A DNA stretch of 64,000 bases from an uncultured Roseobacter sp. (GTDB taxonomy: Bacteria; Pseudomonadota; Alphaproteobacteria; Rhodobacterales; Rhodobacteraceae). Both the position numbers and the translations under genes were made by a program. Numbering within the stretch: position 1 is the stretch's first letter; each line of letters begins with the position of its first letter. Shown here piece by piece: positions 28,208 to 37,633 of this stretch. The stretch lies in NCBI RefSeq assembly GCF_947495275.1, contig NZ_CANLYL010000014.1:48629-112628 (forward strand). The letters are read 5' to 3'. The notes below the pieces were generated by a model, which saw only the letters and a program-made list of their open reading frames with translations, had not been told where the DNA came from and made no database searches.

Positions 28208-28576
28208 TCAGTTGGCCGCAGACTCCGGTCCGTCCATGGGCTGCCACATCTTCTCAAGCTGATAGAACTCGCGCACTTCCGGGCGGAACACATGCACGAT
28301 CACATCGCCTGTATCGATCAGAACCCAGTCTCCGGTGTCCTTGCCTTCCATCTTCGCGGAAAGCCCGAAATCGTCCTTGACCTGTTGCGCCAGCTTTTCA
28401 GAGATCGAAGCCACCTGCCGGGTAGAACGCCCCGAACAGATCACCATATAGTCGCCGATCTCCGTTTTGCCGCGCAGATCAAGTTGCACGATATCTTCGG
28501 CTTTGAGGTCTTGAAGTGTTGAAAGGATGGTCGCCAGGAGCTTTTCGCTTGTGGCAATGTTGGATGCGGCAGGCAT
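28208..28576 (-). CDS. rsfS: Ribosomal silencing factor RsfS
   Basis: RsfS binds ribosomal protein L14 (uL14) and blocks subunit joining when nutrients are scarce. The 122-aa product from the ATG at 28576 shows the family core DLKAEDIVQLDL, GKTEIGDYMVICSGRSTRQV and GDVIVHVFRPEVREFYQLEKMW. A longer frame reaches 28690 but lacks an ATG/GTG/TTG start with a good ribosome binding site in the unconserved part. The chosen start overlaps the stop of an 18-codon upstream ORF as TAATG. It is probably co-transcribed with rlmH. Confidence 0.88.
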   Translation of the reverse strand: MPAASNIATSEKLLATILSTLQDLKAEDIVQLDLRGKTEIGDYMVICSGRSTRQVASISEKLAQQVKDDFGLSAKMEGKDTGDWVLIDTGDVIVHVFRPEVREFYQLEKMWQPMDGPESAAN

Positions 28577-28632
28577 TACCGCAGACCCGATTTGAGCAGC
28601 ATCCGCTGCGTCAGCGTGGATAGACAGGACAT
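28576..28632 (-). CDS. Possible 18-aa leader ORF of rsfS
   Basis: An ATG at 28632, three bases after AGGAGG, opens an 18-codon frame (MSCLSTLTQRMLLKSGLR) whose TAA overlaps the rsfS ATG as TAATG. This would couple rsfS translation to the leader. The ribosome binding site spacing is short, and a longer RsfS using the same site is the alternative. Confidence 0.3.
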   Translation of the reverse strand: MSCLSTLTQRMLLKSGLR

Positions 28633-28728
28633 CGTCCTCCTTTGAACGCGCCGACCGACCCCCGGCGCTGGGGTGGTTTAAGGGTAACAATACCCATTTG
28701 ACTTTTCAATAAGACGGTTGCGGATATG

Positions 28729-30072
28729 TTAACGTGACGTCCCGTGAAAACCGCTGTCTGCCGCATCTTCCAGCATCCGCACTTCCCGCTGGGGGAACGG
28801 AATGGAGATATCGTGCTCTTTGAAAATGTCCCACAAAGCCAGATAAACGTTGCCACGAATATTCGTCAGCCCGCCGGTCGGATCCTTGATCCAGAACCGC
28901 AGGATGTAATCAACCGAACTGTCCCCAAAGCCGACGATATGGCAAACCGGCAGCTTGGGGTGTGACAGAACCCGGTCCACATCCGTGGCCGCCTCGATCG
29001 CGAGTTTCCGCACAAGATGCGGATCACAGCCGTAGGAGGTGCCGAAAAAGATGTCGAGGCGCACAAAATCGTTTGAATGCGACCAGTTCACCACCTGTCC
29101 GGTGATCAGATCTTCGTTTGGAATCAGATACTCACGCCCATCTCTGGTAACGACGCTGACGTATCGCGCACCCAAGGCGTTGATCCATCCGAAGGTCTCG
29201 CCCAGTGAAATCACGTCGCCGGGCTTGATGGATTTGTCGAGCAGGATGATCACGCCGGAGACCAGGTTCGAGACAACCTTCTGAAGCCCGAAACCAAGGC
29301 CGACACCAATCGCACCGGAGAGAACGGCAAGCCCGGTGAGATCAATGCCAACCGCCTTGATCCCGATAAAGAAGGCGCAGCCGTAGAGGATTGTCTGCAC
29401 CGCCTTGACCGTCAGCACCTGCATCGACGGGCTGATATCTTCGTTGCTGCGAATGCGCGACGCCGTGACCCCGCTGACCACACGCGCCATGGTGAAAAGC
29501 GCCCCAATGACCACAGCCGCAGTGATCAGCATCAGGACGGAGAAGCGGAATTCACCTACTTCCAGCGCCAGGTCATCAAGGAATGTGCTAACTTCATCGG
29601 ACACACCAACGAAATAGAGCGTTACGTAGATCCATAACGCCCAGGTCACCAACCGTCGCATTGTGCGGTTGCGGACCAGCCGGGTGGCGTATCCGATCCC
29701 CGTCCATGCCGCCGCCAATGTCGCTGCAAGCCCAATGAAATAAGAGCGCGACGGCCAGGTGATCTGCTGCATGATCATATACAGCCCGCCCGCAAGCACG
29801 GCAAACCAGATCAGCCCCATGCGGCGTTTGACCTGCACGATCATCCGCAGCTGTAACTTGGACCAGCCTTCCCGCGCGCGCACCCGGTTTTCGATCATTC
29901 TGCCGGAAACGATATGCAGACAGTAACAAGCCACGGCTAGACCGATCACGATCAGAACCTGATTCTGCCGCCATCCCGGGGTCAGAACGCTTTGAATAAA
30001 ACTGATGAAAAGGAACCAGATTTCGTCGACGGACATCATCGCCGCGGCAAAGGCTTCGTCTTCTACCTCCAT
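28729..30072 (-). CDS. MscS-family mechanosensitive channel
   Basis: The 447-aa inner-membrane protein has several N-terminal helices (about residues 15-210) before the conserved MscS pore helix and beta domain. Visible elements are LSGAIGVGLGFGLQKVVSN and IILLDKSIKPGDVI, then a C-terminal alpha/beta domain (RLDIFFGTSYGCDPH). The extra N-terminal helices make it larger than E. coli MscS. It releases solutes on hypo-osmotic shock. AAGGAG precedes the ATG. Confidence 0.92.
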   Translation of the reverse strand: MEVEDEAFAAAMMSVDEIWFLFISFIQSVLTPGWRQNQVLIVIGLAVACYCLHIVSGRMIENRVRAREGWSKLQLRMIVQVKRRMGLIWFAVLAGGLYMIMQQITWPSRSYFIGLAATLAAAWTGIGYATRLVRNRTMRRLVTWALWIYVTLYFVGVSDEVSTFLDDLALEVGEFRFSVLMLITAAVVIGALFTMARVVSGVTASRIRSNEDISPSMQVLTVKAVQTILYGCAFFIGIKAVGIDLTGLAVLSGAIGVGLGFGLQKVVSNLVSGVIILLDKSIKPGDVISLGETFGWINALGARYVSVVTRDGREYLIPNEDLITGQVVNWSHSNDFVRLDIFFGTSYGCDPHLVRKLAIEAATDVDRVLSHPKLPVCHIVGFGDSSVDYILRFWIKDPTGGLTNIRGNVYLALWDIFKEHDISIPFPQREVRMLEDAADSGFHGTSR

Positions 30073-30136
30073 TTCTGCTCCTTTTGGTCGAAATTGGCAC
30101 AGACCGTCCTAACCGACAACCCTTGCGGCAGTGCCG

Positions 30137-30244
30137 ATGGCATTGTATCTCCACGCCATGAACCGTGTCTTTGATATGGATGACCGCGCGCGTCTGCGCG
30201 AACGCTTCTTCGGGGCAACGCGTGCTGTGCTTGCGCGACTATAG
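30137..30244 (+). CDS. Possible 35-aa peptide upstream of leuC
   Basis: A short frame (MALYLHAMNRVFDMDDRARL...) ends in an Arg-rich amphipathic stretch with GC-rich third positions like real genes here. There is no clear ribosome binding site and no known family. It fills most of the 221-bp gap between the divergent mscS and leuC genes, and may be chance. Confidence 0.25.
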   Translation: MALYLHAMNRVFDMDDRARLRERFFGATRAVLARL

Positions 30245-30293
30245 CCACGCACAGCAGCCCACCTGATCAATTCCAAATTACGGGAGAGGACCG

Positions 30294-31703
30294 ATGTCCC
30301 CCAAAACGCTTTATGACAAAATCTGGGATGCCCATGTCGCCCACGAAGCCGACGATGGCACCTGCCTGCTCTATATCGACCGCCACCTCGTGCATGAGGT
30401 GACAAGCCCGCAGGCCTTCGAGGGTCTGCGGATGACAGGCCGCAAGGTGCGCGCACCCGAAAAAACCATTGCTGTGCCGGATCATAACGTGCCGACAACG
30501 CCGGGGCGCGAAGATCCCTCCAACATGACCGAAGATTCAGCGATCCAGGTGGCCGCCCTCGATACCAATGCCAAAGATTTCGGCATCCACTATTATCCGG
30601 TCTCTGACGTCCGTCAGGGCATCGTGCATATTGTCGGTCCCGAACAGGGCTGGACCCTGCCCGGTATGACCGTCGTCTGCGGCGACAGCCACACCGCGAC
30701 CCACGGCGCGTTTGGCGCGTTAGCCCACGGGATCGGCACATCCGAAGTTGAACACGTGCTGGCCACCCAGACGCTGATCCAGAAGAAATCCAAGAACATG
30801 AAGGTGGAGATCACTGGCAAGTTGCGCCCCGGCGTCACCGCCAAGGACATCACCCTTTCCGTCATCGGTGCCACCGGTACTGCAGGTGGCACCGGCTATG
30901 TGATCGAATATTGCGGCGAGGCGATCCGCGATCTGTCGATGGAAGGTCGCATGACCGTCTGCAACATGGCGATTGAGGGCGGAGCGCGCGCCGGTCTGAT
31001 CGCGCCGGATGAAAAGACCTTTGAATATTGCAAGGGCCGGCCCCACGCGCCGAAAGGTGCCCAGTGGGAAGCCGCAATGGATTGGTGGAAAACACTTTAT
31101 TCTGATGACGATGCCACCTGGGACAAGGTGATCACCCTCAAGGGCGAAGACATCGCGCCGGTTGTGACTTGGGGCACCTCCCCCGAAGATGTTCTGCCGA
31201 TCACCGCCACCGTGCCCGCGGCCGAGGATTTCGAAGGCGGCAAGGTGGGGGCTGCCCAACGCTCGCTCGATTACATGGGCCTGACGCCCGGCACCCCCCT
31301 GAACGAGGTCGAAATCGATACCGTCTTCATTGGCTCCTGCACCAATGGTCGGATCGAAGACTTGCGCGCTGCCGCTGAAATCCTGAAAGGCAAGAAAAAG
31401 AAAGACGGGCTGCGCGCCATGGTCGTGCCCGGTTCAGGCCTGGTACGCGCCCAGGCCGAAGAAGAGGGCCTGGCGGACATCTTCAAGGAAGCCGGATTTG
31501 AATGGCGTCTGGCGGGGTGCTCCATGTGCCTGGCCATGAACCCCGATCAATTGCAGCCCGGCGAACGTTGTGCGGCCACGTCGAACCGCAACTTCGAGGG
31601 GCGTCAGGGTCGTGGCGGACGCACGCACCTGATGTCTCCCGCAATGGCGGCAGCAGCGGCAATTACCGGCAAGCTCACGGACGTGCGCGACGTGATGTCA
31701 TAG
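30294..31703 (+). CDS. leuC: 3-isopropylmalate dehydratase large subunit LeuC
   Basis: The 469-aa subunit of isopropylmalate isomerase carries the 4Fe-4S cluster. Its cluster ligands are in [10 protein letters not shown] and GCSMCLAMN, with the substrate motif [16 protein letters not shown]. It isomerises 2-isopropylmalate to 3-isopropylmalate in leucine synthesis together with LeuD, encoded 1.2 kb downstream. GGGAGAGG precedes the ATG. Confidence 0.97.
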   Translation: MSPKTLYDKIWDAHVAHEADDGTCLLYIDRHLVHEVTSPQAFEGLRMTGRKVRAPEKTIAVPDHNVPTTPGREDPSNMTEDSAIQVAALDTNAKDFGIHYYPVSDVRQGIVHIVGPEQGWTLPGMTVVCGDSHTATHGAFGALAHGIGTSEVEHVLATQTLIQKKSKNMKVEITGKLRPGVTAKDITLSVIGATGTAGGTGYVIEYCGEAIRDLSMEGRMTVCNMAIEGGARAGLIAPDEKTFEYCKGRPHAPKGAQWEAAMDWWKTLYSDDDATWDKVITLKGEDIAPVVTWGTSPEDVLPITATVPAAEDFEGGKVGAAQRSLDYMGLTPGTPLNEVEIDTVFIGSCTNGRIEDLRAAAEILKGKKKKDGLRAMVVPGSGLVRAQAEEEGLADIFKEAGFEWRLAGCSMCLAMNPDQLQPGERCAATSNRNFEGRQGRGGRTHLMSPAMAAAAAITGKLTDVRDVMS

Positions 31704-31992
31704 GCGTCGATTCGACTCATAAAAGGCGGAACTCTGGACGGGTTTCGCCTTTAAATTGAATGCCGGATTGACCTTGCAGCCTATCAATGTGAATCCGAAC
31801 TCAAATTCACTTTTCTCGGATTTAAAATTGCAAAATTGTGAATAATTGGTTAATAACATTCTCGTGTGCTTGTTAACGGGCACATAACGCGTTGGAGAGT
31901 TATTTCAGTGCGTGTAGTTTTTAAAGTGCTATTATAACTCTTCTATTTTCAAGTCGCGCTTTTGGCGCATACCTTTCTAGGGGGTACAATTT
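31704..31992. other. AT-rich intergenic region after leuC
   Basis: This 289-bp gap holds a terminator-like hairpin just after leuC and then a markedly AT-rich stretch without a supported gene. It should contain the promoter of the VPLPA-CTERM gene; AGGGGG sits 8 bp before that gene's ATG. A short GCGC-TTTTG-GCGC hairpin lies near 31957-31969. Confidence 0.6.
31721..31753. terminator. Terminator-like hairpin after leuC
   Basis: AAAGGCG at 31722-31728 pairs with CGCCTTT at 31746-31752 across a 17-nt loop. The T-run is short, so termination may be weak. Confidence 0.5.
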
Positions 31993-32691
31993 ATGAAAAA
32001 ACTAACAATAACGACAGCAACGGCAATCACGCTCGCGATGTCAGCAGTTGGTGCAACAGCTGCAACTCTCGATATCACCGGAATCGACTCATCTTGGAAC
32101 GACGTGGTTCCTGGTGGTGTTACCGTGAATAACGGTGATCCGACATCATCCATGCGTTGGGGCACCGGAGCTAGCCAGAGTGGGTATGATTTCACCGACG
32201 CACCGACACCTATCCTGGGTCTTGCTGCGGACACGCAGTTCGTCGTTGGTAACTTCAACCACCTGAACTTTCCGATCACAGGAACGACCCTTGATACGGC
32301 CAACCTGAACGTCGACATTCAAATCGGCGGCGGCGGTCCACTCATCAGCAGCGTATTTTCCTTTTCGCATGATGAAACGACCAACTCTGCACCTTGTGGC
32401 CCAGGCAGCGTCTCTATCTGTGACGACATCGTAAGTGTGTCTTCAGCTGCAGGCGCGGAAGCGTTCAGCCTCGGCGGCGTGGACTATGTGTTCCAGGTTC
32501 TGGGTTTCTCGACAGATGGTGGGTCCACAATCGTGACCGACTTCCTGACACAGGAGAACTCGAACAACCCAGCGCAGCTCTATGCTACGTTCACAGCTGT
32601 TTCACAAGTACCGCTGCCAGCGGGCATGTTGCTGATGGGCACAGCTCTTGCGGGCTTCGGCGTTATGCGCCGCCGCAAGAAAGCAGCCTAA
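31993..32691 (+). CDS. Exported THxN/choice-of-anchor type protein with VPLPA-CTERM sorting signal
   Basis: The 232-aa protein has a signal peptide (about 1-23, ending GATAAT), a beta-rich domain containing SSMRWGTGASQSGYDF and GNFNHLNFPITG, and a C-terminal sorting signal: VPLPAGMLLMGTALAGFGVMR followed by basic RRKKAA. The last element is the VPLPA-CTERM form of the PEP-CTERM signal, recognised by an exosortase. The GxFxHxNxPI motif is like that of THxN/choice-of-anchor K proteins. The product is probably surface- or matrix-associated. It has its own promoter region and terminator between leuC and leuD. Confidence 0.85.
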   Translation: MKKLTITTATAITLAMSAVGATAATLDITGIDSSWNDVVPGGVTVNNGDPTSSMRWGTGASQSGYDFTDAPTPILGLAADTQFVVGNFNHLNFPITGTTLDTANLNVDIQIGGGGPLISSVFSFSHDETTNSAPCGPGSVSICDDIVSVSSAAGAEAFSLGGVDYVFQVLGFSTDGGSTIVTDFLTQENSNNPAQLYATFTAVSQVPLPAGMLLMGTALAGFGVMRRRKKAA

Positions 32692-32714
32692 GGTTTTGCA
32701 CTTCTAAAACTCTG

Positions 32715-32748
32715 TTCGGCGGCGCTTTGGTGCCGCCGAATTTTTTTT
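32715..32748 (+). terminator. Strong intrinsic terminator after the VPLPA-CTERM gene
   Basis: A perfect 9-bp stem (TTCGGCGGC / GCCGCCGAA) with an 8-nt loop is followed by eight T. Confidence 0.93.
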
Positions 32749-32828
32749 CAGCGACATGTTCTGATCCGGCGGCAGGCGTTGCAACTTCCCCCCAAATAAT
32801 GCATCAGACGGCCATCGACACTGCGGAT

Positions 32829-32868
32829 GTACACCGGTTGGTGTACGGGCGGTGTACAGGGTGTGCAC
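32829..32868. repeat. Cluster of GGTGTAC repeats upstream of leuD
   Basis: GTACACC (32829-32835) and GGTGTAC (32840-32846) form an inverted repeat with a 4-bp spacer. A further GGTGTAC follows at 32851-32857 and a degenerate GGTGTGC at 32860-32866. They end 34 bp before the leuD start and look like a regulator binding cluster. Confidence 0.5.
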
Positions 32869-32901
32869 GCAAGTCGCCCGCCGAAAACGGAGGTTTGACC
32901 A

Positions 32902-33507
32902 ATGGATAAATTCACGACGCTCACCGGGATCGCGGCACCGATGCCCATGATCAATATCGACACCGATATGATCATCCCCAAGCAGTTCCTGAAAACGATC
33001 AAACGGTCAGGGCTTGGCGTGAACCTCTTTGACGAGATGCGTTATGATGACGACGGCAAGGAGATCCCCGATTTCATCCTCAACAAAGACGCCTACCGGG
33101 ACGCGGAAATCCTCGTGGCTGGCGACAACTTCGGTTGCGGTTCAAGCCGGGAACATGCGCCTTGGGCTATCAAGGACTTTGGCATCCGATGTGTGGTTGC
33201 GCCGTCATTCGCGGATATCTTCTTCAACAACTGCTTCAAGAACGGCATTCTGCCGATCGCCCTGCCTCAGGAACAGGTGGACATTCTGATGAAGGATGCC
33301 GAGAAGGGATCCAATGCGCGCATGAGTGTTGACCTGGATGCCCAGACGATCACGACATCGGACGGAGAGGTTTTCAGTTTCGATGTGGACCCGTTCAAAA
33401 AGCACTGCCTTATGAATGGCTTGGACGACATCGGCCTGACGATGGAGAAAGCAGCAGCGATCGATACCTACGAGAGATCGGCGTCCCAGGCCCGTCCTTG
33501 GGTCTGA
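32902..33507 (+). CDS. leuD: 3-isopropylmalate dehydratase small subunit LeuD
   Basis: The 201-aa small subunit completes the isopropylmalate isomerase. It shows [15 protein letters not shown], the flexible loop [16 protein letters not shown] and [18 protein letters not shown]. Length and motifs are typical. A GGAGG-like site precedes the ATG. It is separated from leuC by an independent gene. Confidence 0.97.
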   Translation: MDKFTTLTGIAAPMPMINIDTDMIIPKQFLKTIKRSGLGVNLFDEMRYDDDGKEIPDFILNKDAYRDAEILVAGDNFGCGSSREHAPWAIKDFGIRCVVAPSFADIFFNNCFKNGILPIALPQEQVDILMKDAEKGSNARMSVDLDAQTITTSDGEVFSFDVDPFKKHCLMNGLDDIGLTMEKAAAIDTYERSASQARPWV

Positions 33508-33820
33508 TACTTCGAAACCGCAGGTTGCCGTTTCAGCGACAATGACAAACAAATAACTTCTTTGTAGTGGGCGCCTCAGCAGCGCCCACTATATGTTGTG
33601 TGGTGCCAGTTTTTTGCCACAGTATTGATGCAAGATGGCACCACCTGTTCCCTCAAAACGCCCAATGCATTCGCTTTTGTTAACCACGACACTTGCGAGA
33701 CTATGACGAATGATGTCACGAATGGGGCAGGATTGAGGCACAGCCGCGCCCCCGTGGCATCAAGTTGGAACAAGGCAGCGGCACTGTATCGCTCCTGGCC
33801 AGTTTGAAGGGAAGAAACGA
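33508..33820. other. Intergenic region after leuD
   Basis: This 313-bp stretch holds one strong hairpin (33565-33591). A 69-codon frame at 33598-33807 has no ribosome binding site and no family features, so I do not call it. I see no other structure; the promoter of the following membrane protein gene should lie here. Confidence 0.5.
33565..33591. terminator. Hairpin after leuD, probable terminator
   Basis: A perfect 10-bp stem (TAGTGGGCGC / GCGCCCACTA) closes a 7-nt loop. The following sequence has only scattered T, so it may be a factor-assisted or weak terminator. Confidence 0.6.
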
Positions 33821-34663
33821 ATGATCGTACGAATGTCAGGCGCGGTTATGCGCGGACTGCTGGTCGCATTGCTGATCGCAATGCCGGCATTGCTATTACC
33901 GGATGTTGCCTCCGACCAATCCCAGATTGTGGTGCTCATAGCGCTTCTGGCCGCTTTTCTTACCTTCGTTGAATACAATTCCAATGCGCCAAGCATTGTT
34001 GAATTCCGAGACGCCGCGCCATTCAACAGAATGCGTTTCGTGGCTCTGTTCGTCACGGTTTTCCTTCTCACGGCAATCGCGCAAGGCAAGGCGGAACCGA
34101 CAACGCTCAGTCAGGGCATCATGGCCGTCGGTACAATCATCGGGAACGCCATTGATTTTCCCTATTCGCCAGTACGGCTGATCGTGTTGATGCTCCCCTA
34201 TGACGCCTCCACGGAGGTTATCGGACGGGTCCGTTCGGCCGCCGGCATATCCTATCTGATTTCCCTCATTGCAATGATAGCATTTGTTGCCTCGGTTCGG
34301 ATTTGGGGATGGCCGGTGCGAAAGGGCGCCTTCAACGTATGGGTAAATCTTCCACGGTTTGACCCGACAACGGGTGGCGATGTGCTGGAGCGATTGCAAC
34401 GTGACGCGCGGTTCAACATCGCCTTCGGATTTCTGCTTCCCTTTGTCATTCCCGCAGTGGTCAAGGCCACGTCCGATCTGGTAGACCCGATTTCACTACA
34501 GGATCCGCAAACGCTTATCTGGACGATGACCGCATGGGCTTTCCTTCCCGCCAGCATGATCATGCGTGGCATTGCATTGAGCCGGATCGCCAGCATGATC
34601 CAGGAAAAGCGCCGACGCGCCTATCAAAGTGCTGCCGAAGATATCGAATTTCAGACGGCCTGA
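33821..34663 (+). CDS. Integral membrane protein of unknown function
   Basis: The 280-aa protein has about six to seven hydrophobic segments (near residues 10-30, 35-50, 70-88, 95-115, 140-160, 200-220 and 235-255) and short polar loops. I do not recognise a family. GGGAAG precedes the ATG. Its stop region overlaps the next gene, an exported nuclease-like protein, so they are likely functional partners. Confidence 0.8.
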   Translation: MIVRMSGAVMRGLLVALLIAMPALLLPDVASDQSQIVVLIALLAAFLTFVEYNSNAPSIVEFRDAAPFNRMRFVALFVTVFLLTAIAQGKAEPTTLSQGIMAVGTIIGNAIDFPYSPVRLIVLMLPYDASTEVIGRVRSAAGISYLISLIAMIAFVASVRIWGWPVRKGAFNVWVNLPRFDPTTGGDVLERLQRDARFNIAFGFLLPFVIPAVVKATSDLVDPISLQDPQTLIWTMTAWAFLPASMIMRGIALSRIASMIQEKRRRAYQSAAEDIEFQTA

Positions 34664-35712
34664 TCGCGGCAACACTTGCGCTGCTTGGCACGTCAGCCTT
34701 TGCTGAAAATCTGCGGGTCGCGACGTACAACACTGAGCTTCAGCGAAAAGGCCCCGGCCTGCTGCTGCGGGACATCGTGAGAGGCGAAGACGCGCAGATC
34801 AACGCAACACTTGAAGTGATCGCGAAAGCAAACGCCGACATTCTGGTTCTGCAAGGATTTGACTATGATCTGACGGGTGCAGCCTTAGGGGCTTATGTCG
34901 AAGCTCTTTCGGCGCGCGGTATCGACTACCCTCATCGGTTCGCAGAGCGCCCCAACACCGGCATGCCCACTGGCCTGGACATGGACGGCAATGGCAGGCT
35001 CGGCGAGCCGCGTGATGCGCAGGGTTACGGGCAATTCTCCGGCCAGGGTGGTATTGCGATCCTCTCTCGCCATCCGATCGTGATCGAAGAGGTTCAAGAT
35101 TTCTCGGCACTTTTGTGGCGCGACATGCCCGGCGCTCTGCTGCCCGAAACCGAAGACGGACCCTTTCCTTCGGAGGCGGCACAGGCCATCCAGAGGCTTC
35201 CCACAACCGCGCATTGGGTTGTCCCCATTGATTTGCCTGAAGCGGGTCGTCTTTCGCTGATGACATTCCACGCCAGCCCGCCGGTATTCGACGGACCGGA
35301 GGATCGAAACGGCAGACGCAATCACGATGAGATCGTTTTTTGGCAGCAATATCTTGATGGTATTTTTGGCCCCGCCCCTGAGGAACAGTTCATTCTATTG
35401 GGCGATTTCAACCAGGATCGTCGTGACGGAGAGGGCCGCAAAGAGGCCATTCGCGGAATTTTGAACGACGCCCGGTTGCAGGACCCCCGGCCCCAAAGCG
35501 ACGGAAGCGCCCTCGTATCGGGCGACCCTTTTGACACGGTAGACTGGGATGACCCCATTCCCGGCAATCTACGGGTCGACTATGTTCTACCCTCTCGGGA
35601 TTGGCGCGTGCTTGATGCGGGCGTGCTTTGGCCTGATCCGAATTCACCCTTTGGTCAAACAGTCGCCCTTGCCAGCCGCCATCGATTGGTCTGGGTTGAT
35701 CTGACCCGCTAA
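34534..35712 (+). CDS. Exported endonuclease/exonuclease/phosphatase family protein
   Basis: The mature part has the EEP fold: VATYNTELQRKGPGLLLRDI, ADILVLQGFDYD, IAILSRHPI, LLGDFNQDRRDGEG and a C-terminal LRVDYVLPSRDW with the catalytic-type Asp, and SRHRLVWVDL. A signal sequence (LIAATLALLGTSAFA) precedes it. The start is uncertain. The only standard start in frame is the ATG at 34534, which adds about 40 unlikely residues inside the upstream gene. A CTG at 34660 overlapping the upstream TGA would give a near-perfect signal peptide. It probably cleaves phosphodiesters in the periplasm. Confidence 0.82.
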   Translation: MGFPSRQHDHAWHCIEPDRQHDPGKAPTRLSKCCRRYRISDGLIAATLALLGTSAFAENLRVATYNTELQRKGPGLLLRDIVRGEDAQINATLEVIAKANADILVLQGFDYDLTGAALGAYVEALSARGIDYPHRFAERPNTGMPTGLDMDGNGRLGEPRDAQGYGQFSGQGGIAILSRHPIVIEEVQDFSALLWRDMPGALLPETEDGPFPSEAAQAIQRLPTTAHWVVPIDLPEAGRLSLMTFHASPPVFDGPEDRNGRRNHDEIVFWQQYLDGIFGPAPEEQFILLGDFNQDRRDGEGRKEAIRGILNDARLQDPRPQSDGSALVSGDPFDTVDWDDPIPGNLRVDYVLPSRDWRVLDAGVLWPDPNSPFGQTVALASRHRLVWVDLTR

Positions 35713-36365
35713 GGGCGATGGCCACGGCGTCGCAACCAGATTTCCAGGGCCATAAGATAAGGAAGATAAAAAGCGACATTCTGAACCAGATCAAAAGGAC
35801 CATCGAATGCCGCTGTGGAGGCGGCGCCTCCCGTCAAAGCATACCAGACACCGTAGTGAACACGGTAAAGCCAGGATCCCAGGCTAAGCACAAACAATCG
35901 AAGGGCCCAATGCCGATGAGCCCCGTATCGCCCGGCACGCGCATGGCGCAACGCCTGCACGGCGCATAAGGCAAGCAATAGGCCGTAAACGCCAAAACCC
36001 ACATCCATCGCTACTCCGCCAATGGTGCCTCTGATCACAATGAAGGCGAGGCCGCCGACAGAAGTCAGCAGCGCCGCGAAACACAATACCCGCCCCAACC
36101 ACCGATGCATCAATGGCCAGCGTTTTCGCGAGAACAATTGCAACGGAATGAACGCGGCCAACAGCGCGCCCAAAACCATATGGCCAAAGATCGCGAGATT
36201 GCTCATGCGGTGATCTGCGCTAAAAAACCGGTTATCCGCCTGATCGCTTCCGGCCATACCCTCTGCGCCCGCAAGCAAGGCATATTGAATGAAAGGCAGC
36301 ATCAGGAGGATCAACACCACACCTCCGAAACTCTCTACAGCGATACGTTTTCGGTCACCTGGCAT
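35709..36365 (-). CDS. DUF2306 membrane protein
   Basis: The 218-aa protein has about six membrane helices and conserved histidines (HMVLGALLAAFIPLQLF, LMHRWLGRVLC, GAHRHWALRLFVL) typical of DUF2306, in which heme or quinone binding is suspected. Its stop overlaps that of the convergent nuclease-like gene by 3-4 bases. It is divergent from an AraC regulator that is its probable controller. Confidence 0.8.
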   Translation of the reverse strand: MPGDRKRIAVESFGGVVLILLMLPFIQYALLAGAEGMAGSDQADNRFFSADHRMSNLAIFGHMVLGALLAAFIPLQLFSRKRWPLMHRWLGRVLCFAALLTSVGGLAFIVIRGTIGGVAMDVGFGVYGLLLALCAVQALRHARAGRYGAHRHWALRLFVLSLGSWLYRVHYGVWYALTGGAASTAAFDGPFDLVQNVAFYLPYLMALEIWLRRRGHRP

Positions 36366-36542
36366 GATTTTCTAGCTCCGAAAGCCCAGATCACAGCCGT
36401 CATTGCGACTCCGGCACTTCACCAATTGGCTTGCATTTCGCGCCATTTGGGTAACGAATTGCGCCAATCCCCTTTGTCAGCGTGGCATATTCATGGAGCG
36501 CTTACCATATAGCTTGCCGATGCCCTCTTCAGAAATAGCCCA

Positions 36543-37541
36543 ATGAGCCGTAAACCTCTCTTTCCAGCTGCGCAGCAAACCCGATTGATGTGTCGGTTGC
36601 TGGACGTTTCGGAGGAAAACATCCTGCGCCGGGTCGGCCTGCGACGCGACTACCTTGAAGGTGAAGATACGGGCGTCGACGGGCGCATTTTCCTCGCACT
36701 TTGGGAAGCCTTAGCAGCAGAAACAAATCGCGATGACATGCCGCTGCACCTAGCGCAGATTGCCGCCAGCAGACCCTGCAATTCACCGATGATCGCATTC
36801 ACAAGCAGCCCGGTGCTGCGTGAAGGACTGGAACGACTGGCCCTCTTCAAACCGCTCGTGGCACCGATCAAACTTGTGCTGAAGGATGTGGCAGAAGGGT
36901 TTTCGATCAGTTTCGAGCCGTCAGATTCAAGCCTGTTCATGCCTGAAAGCTTCCGGCTTTTTGAACTGATCTATTTTATTGAGATTGCCCGTGTCTACAC
37001 GTCCGAGAATATCATACCCGTTTCGGTCAAGGGCCCTGACGCCGGTCGCCTGCATGACCGGCTCGTGGACTATTTCGGAAGAGCCCCCGAAGTATCTCAG
37101 AACACCGAGTTGGTGCTGCGTCCGCCAGATGCGGGACTACCCCTGATTTCTGCCAGCGACGCACTTTGGGAAGACTTTGAACCCACCTTGCAAAGGCTGC
37201 TGGCCCGCACCATCACGCCCGCCACAACGACCGAACGGGTCGAAGGCGTACTGCGGGATCTGCTGCCGACCGGGCGCGCCTCGGCTGATGATGTTTGTTC
37301 ACGTCTGAACATGAGCCGGCGCAGCCTTCAACGACGCCTGCATGAAGAGGGCAAAAGCTACCGCCGCGTTCTGGACAAGACACGCGCCGATCTGGCGAGA
37401 GCCTATCTCGCGCAAGGCGAGATGAGCGTGGAAGAAATCTCCTATTTGCTGGCCTACCGCGATCCGAACTCATTCTACCGCGCCTTTCAGAATTGGACCG
37501 GGATGACCCCTAAGCAAGCAAGGGTAAGCCAGGTGAACTAG
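36543..37541 (+). CDS. AraC family transcriptional regulator
   Basis: The 332-aa regulator has an N-terminal ligand domain of the AraC-binding-domain (Arabinose_bd/OruR-like) type (about 1-190) and a C-terminal double HTH (about 230-330: SADDVCSRLNMSRRSLQRRLHEEG and MSVEEISYLLAYRDPNSFYRAFQNWTG). It is divergent from the DUF2306 gene with a 177-bp shared intergenic region. The effector is unknown. Confidence 0.9.
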   Translation: MSRKPLFPAAQQTRLMCRLLDVSEENILRRVGLRRDYLEGEDTGVDGRIFLALWEALAAETNRDDMPLHLAQIAASRPCNSPMIAFTSSPVLREGLERLALFKPLVAPIKLVLKDVAEGFSISFEPSDSSLFMPESFRLFELIYFIEIARVYTSENIIPVSVKGPDAGRLHDRLVDYFGRAPEVSQNTELVLRPPDAGLPLISASDALWEDFEPTLQRLLARTITPATTTERVEGVLRDLLPTGRASADDVCSRLNMSRRSLQRRLHEEGKSYRRVLDKTRADLARAYLAQGEMSVEEISYLLAYRDPNSFYRAFQNWTGMTPKQARVSQVN

Positions 37542-37633
37542 CAACTGTGGCTGCATTCTCCGATCCGGCTTCTTGACCCTGCCCGGGCTGCGCGGTAGGC
37601 CGCTCGCGACACTTAGTTGCAGGAGACATGACC

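Noticed and set aside
33598..33807. 69-codon ORF after leuD
   Set aside because: No ribosome binding site, unusual composition for this genome, and no family features.
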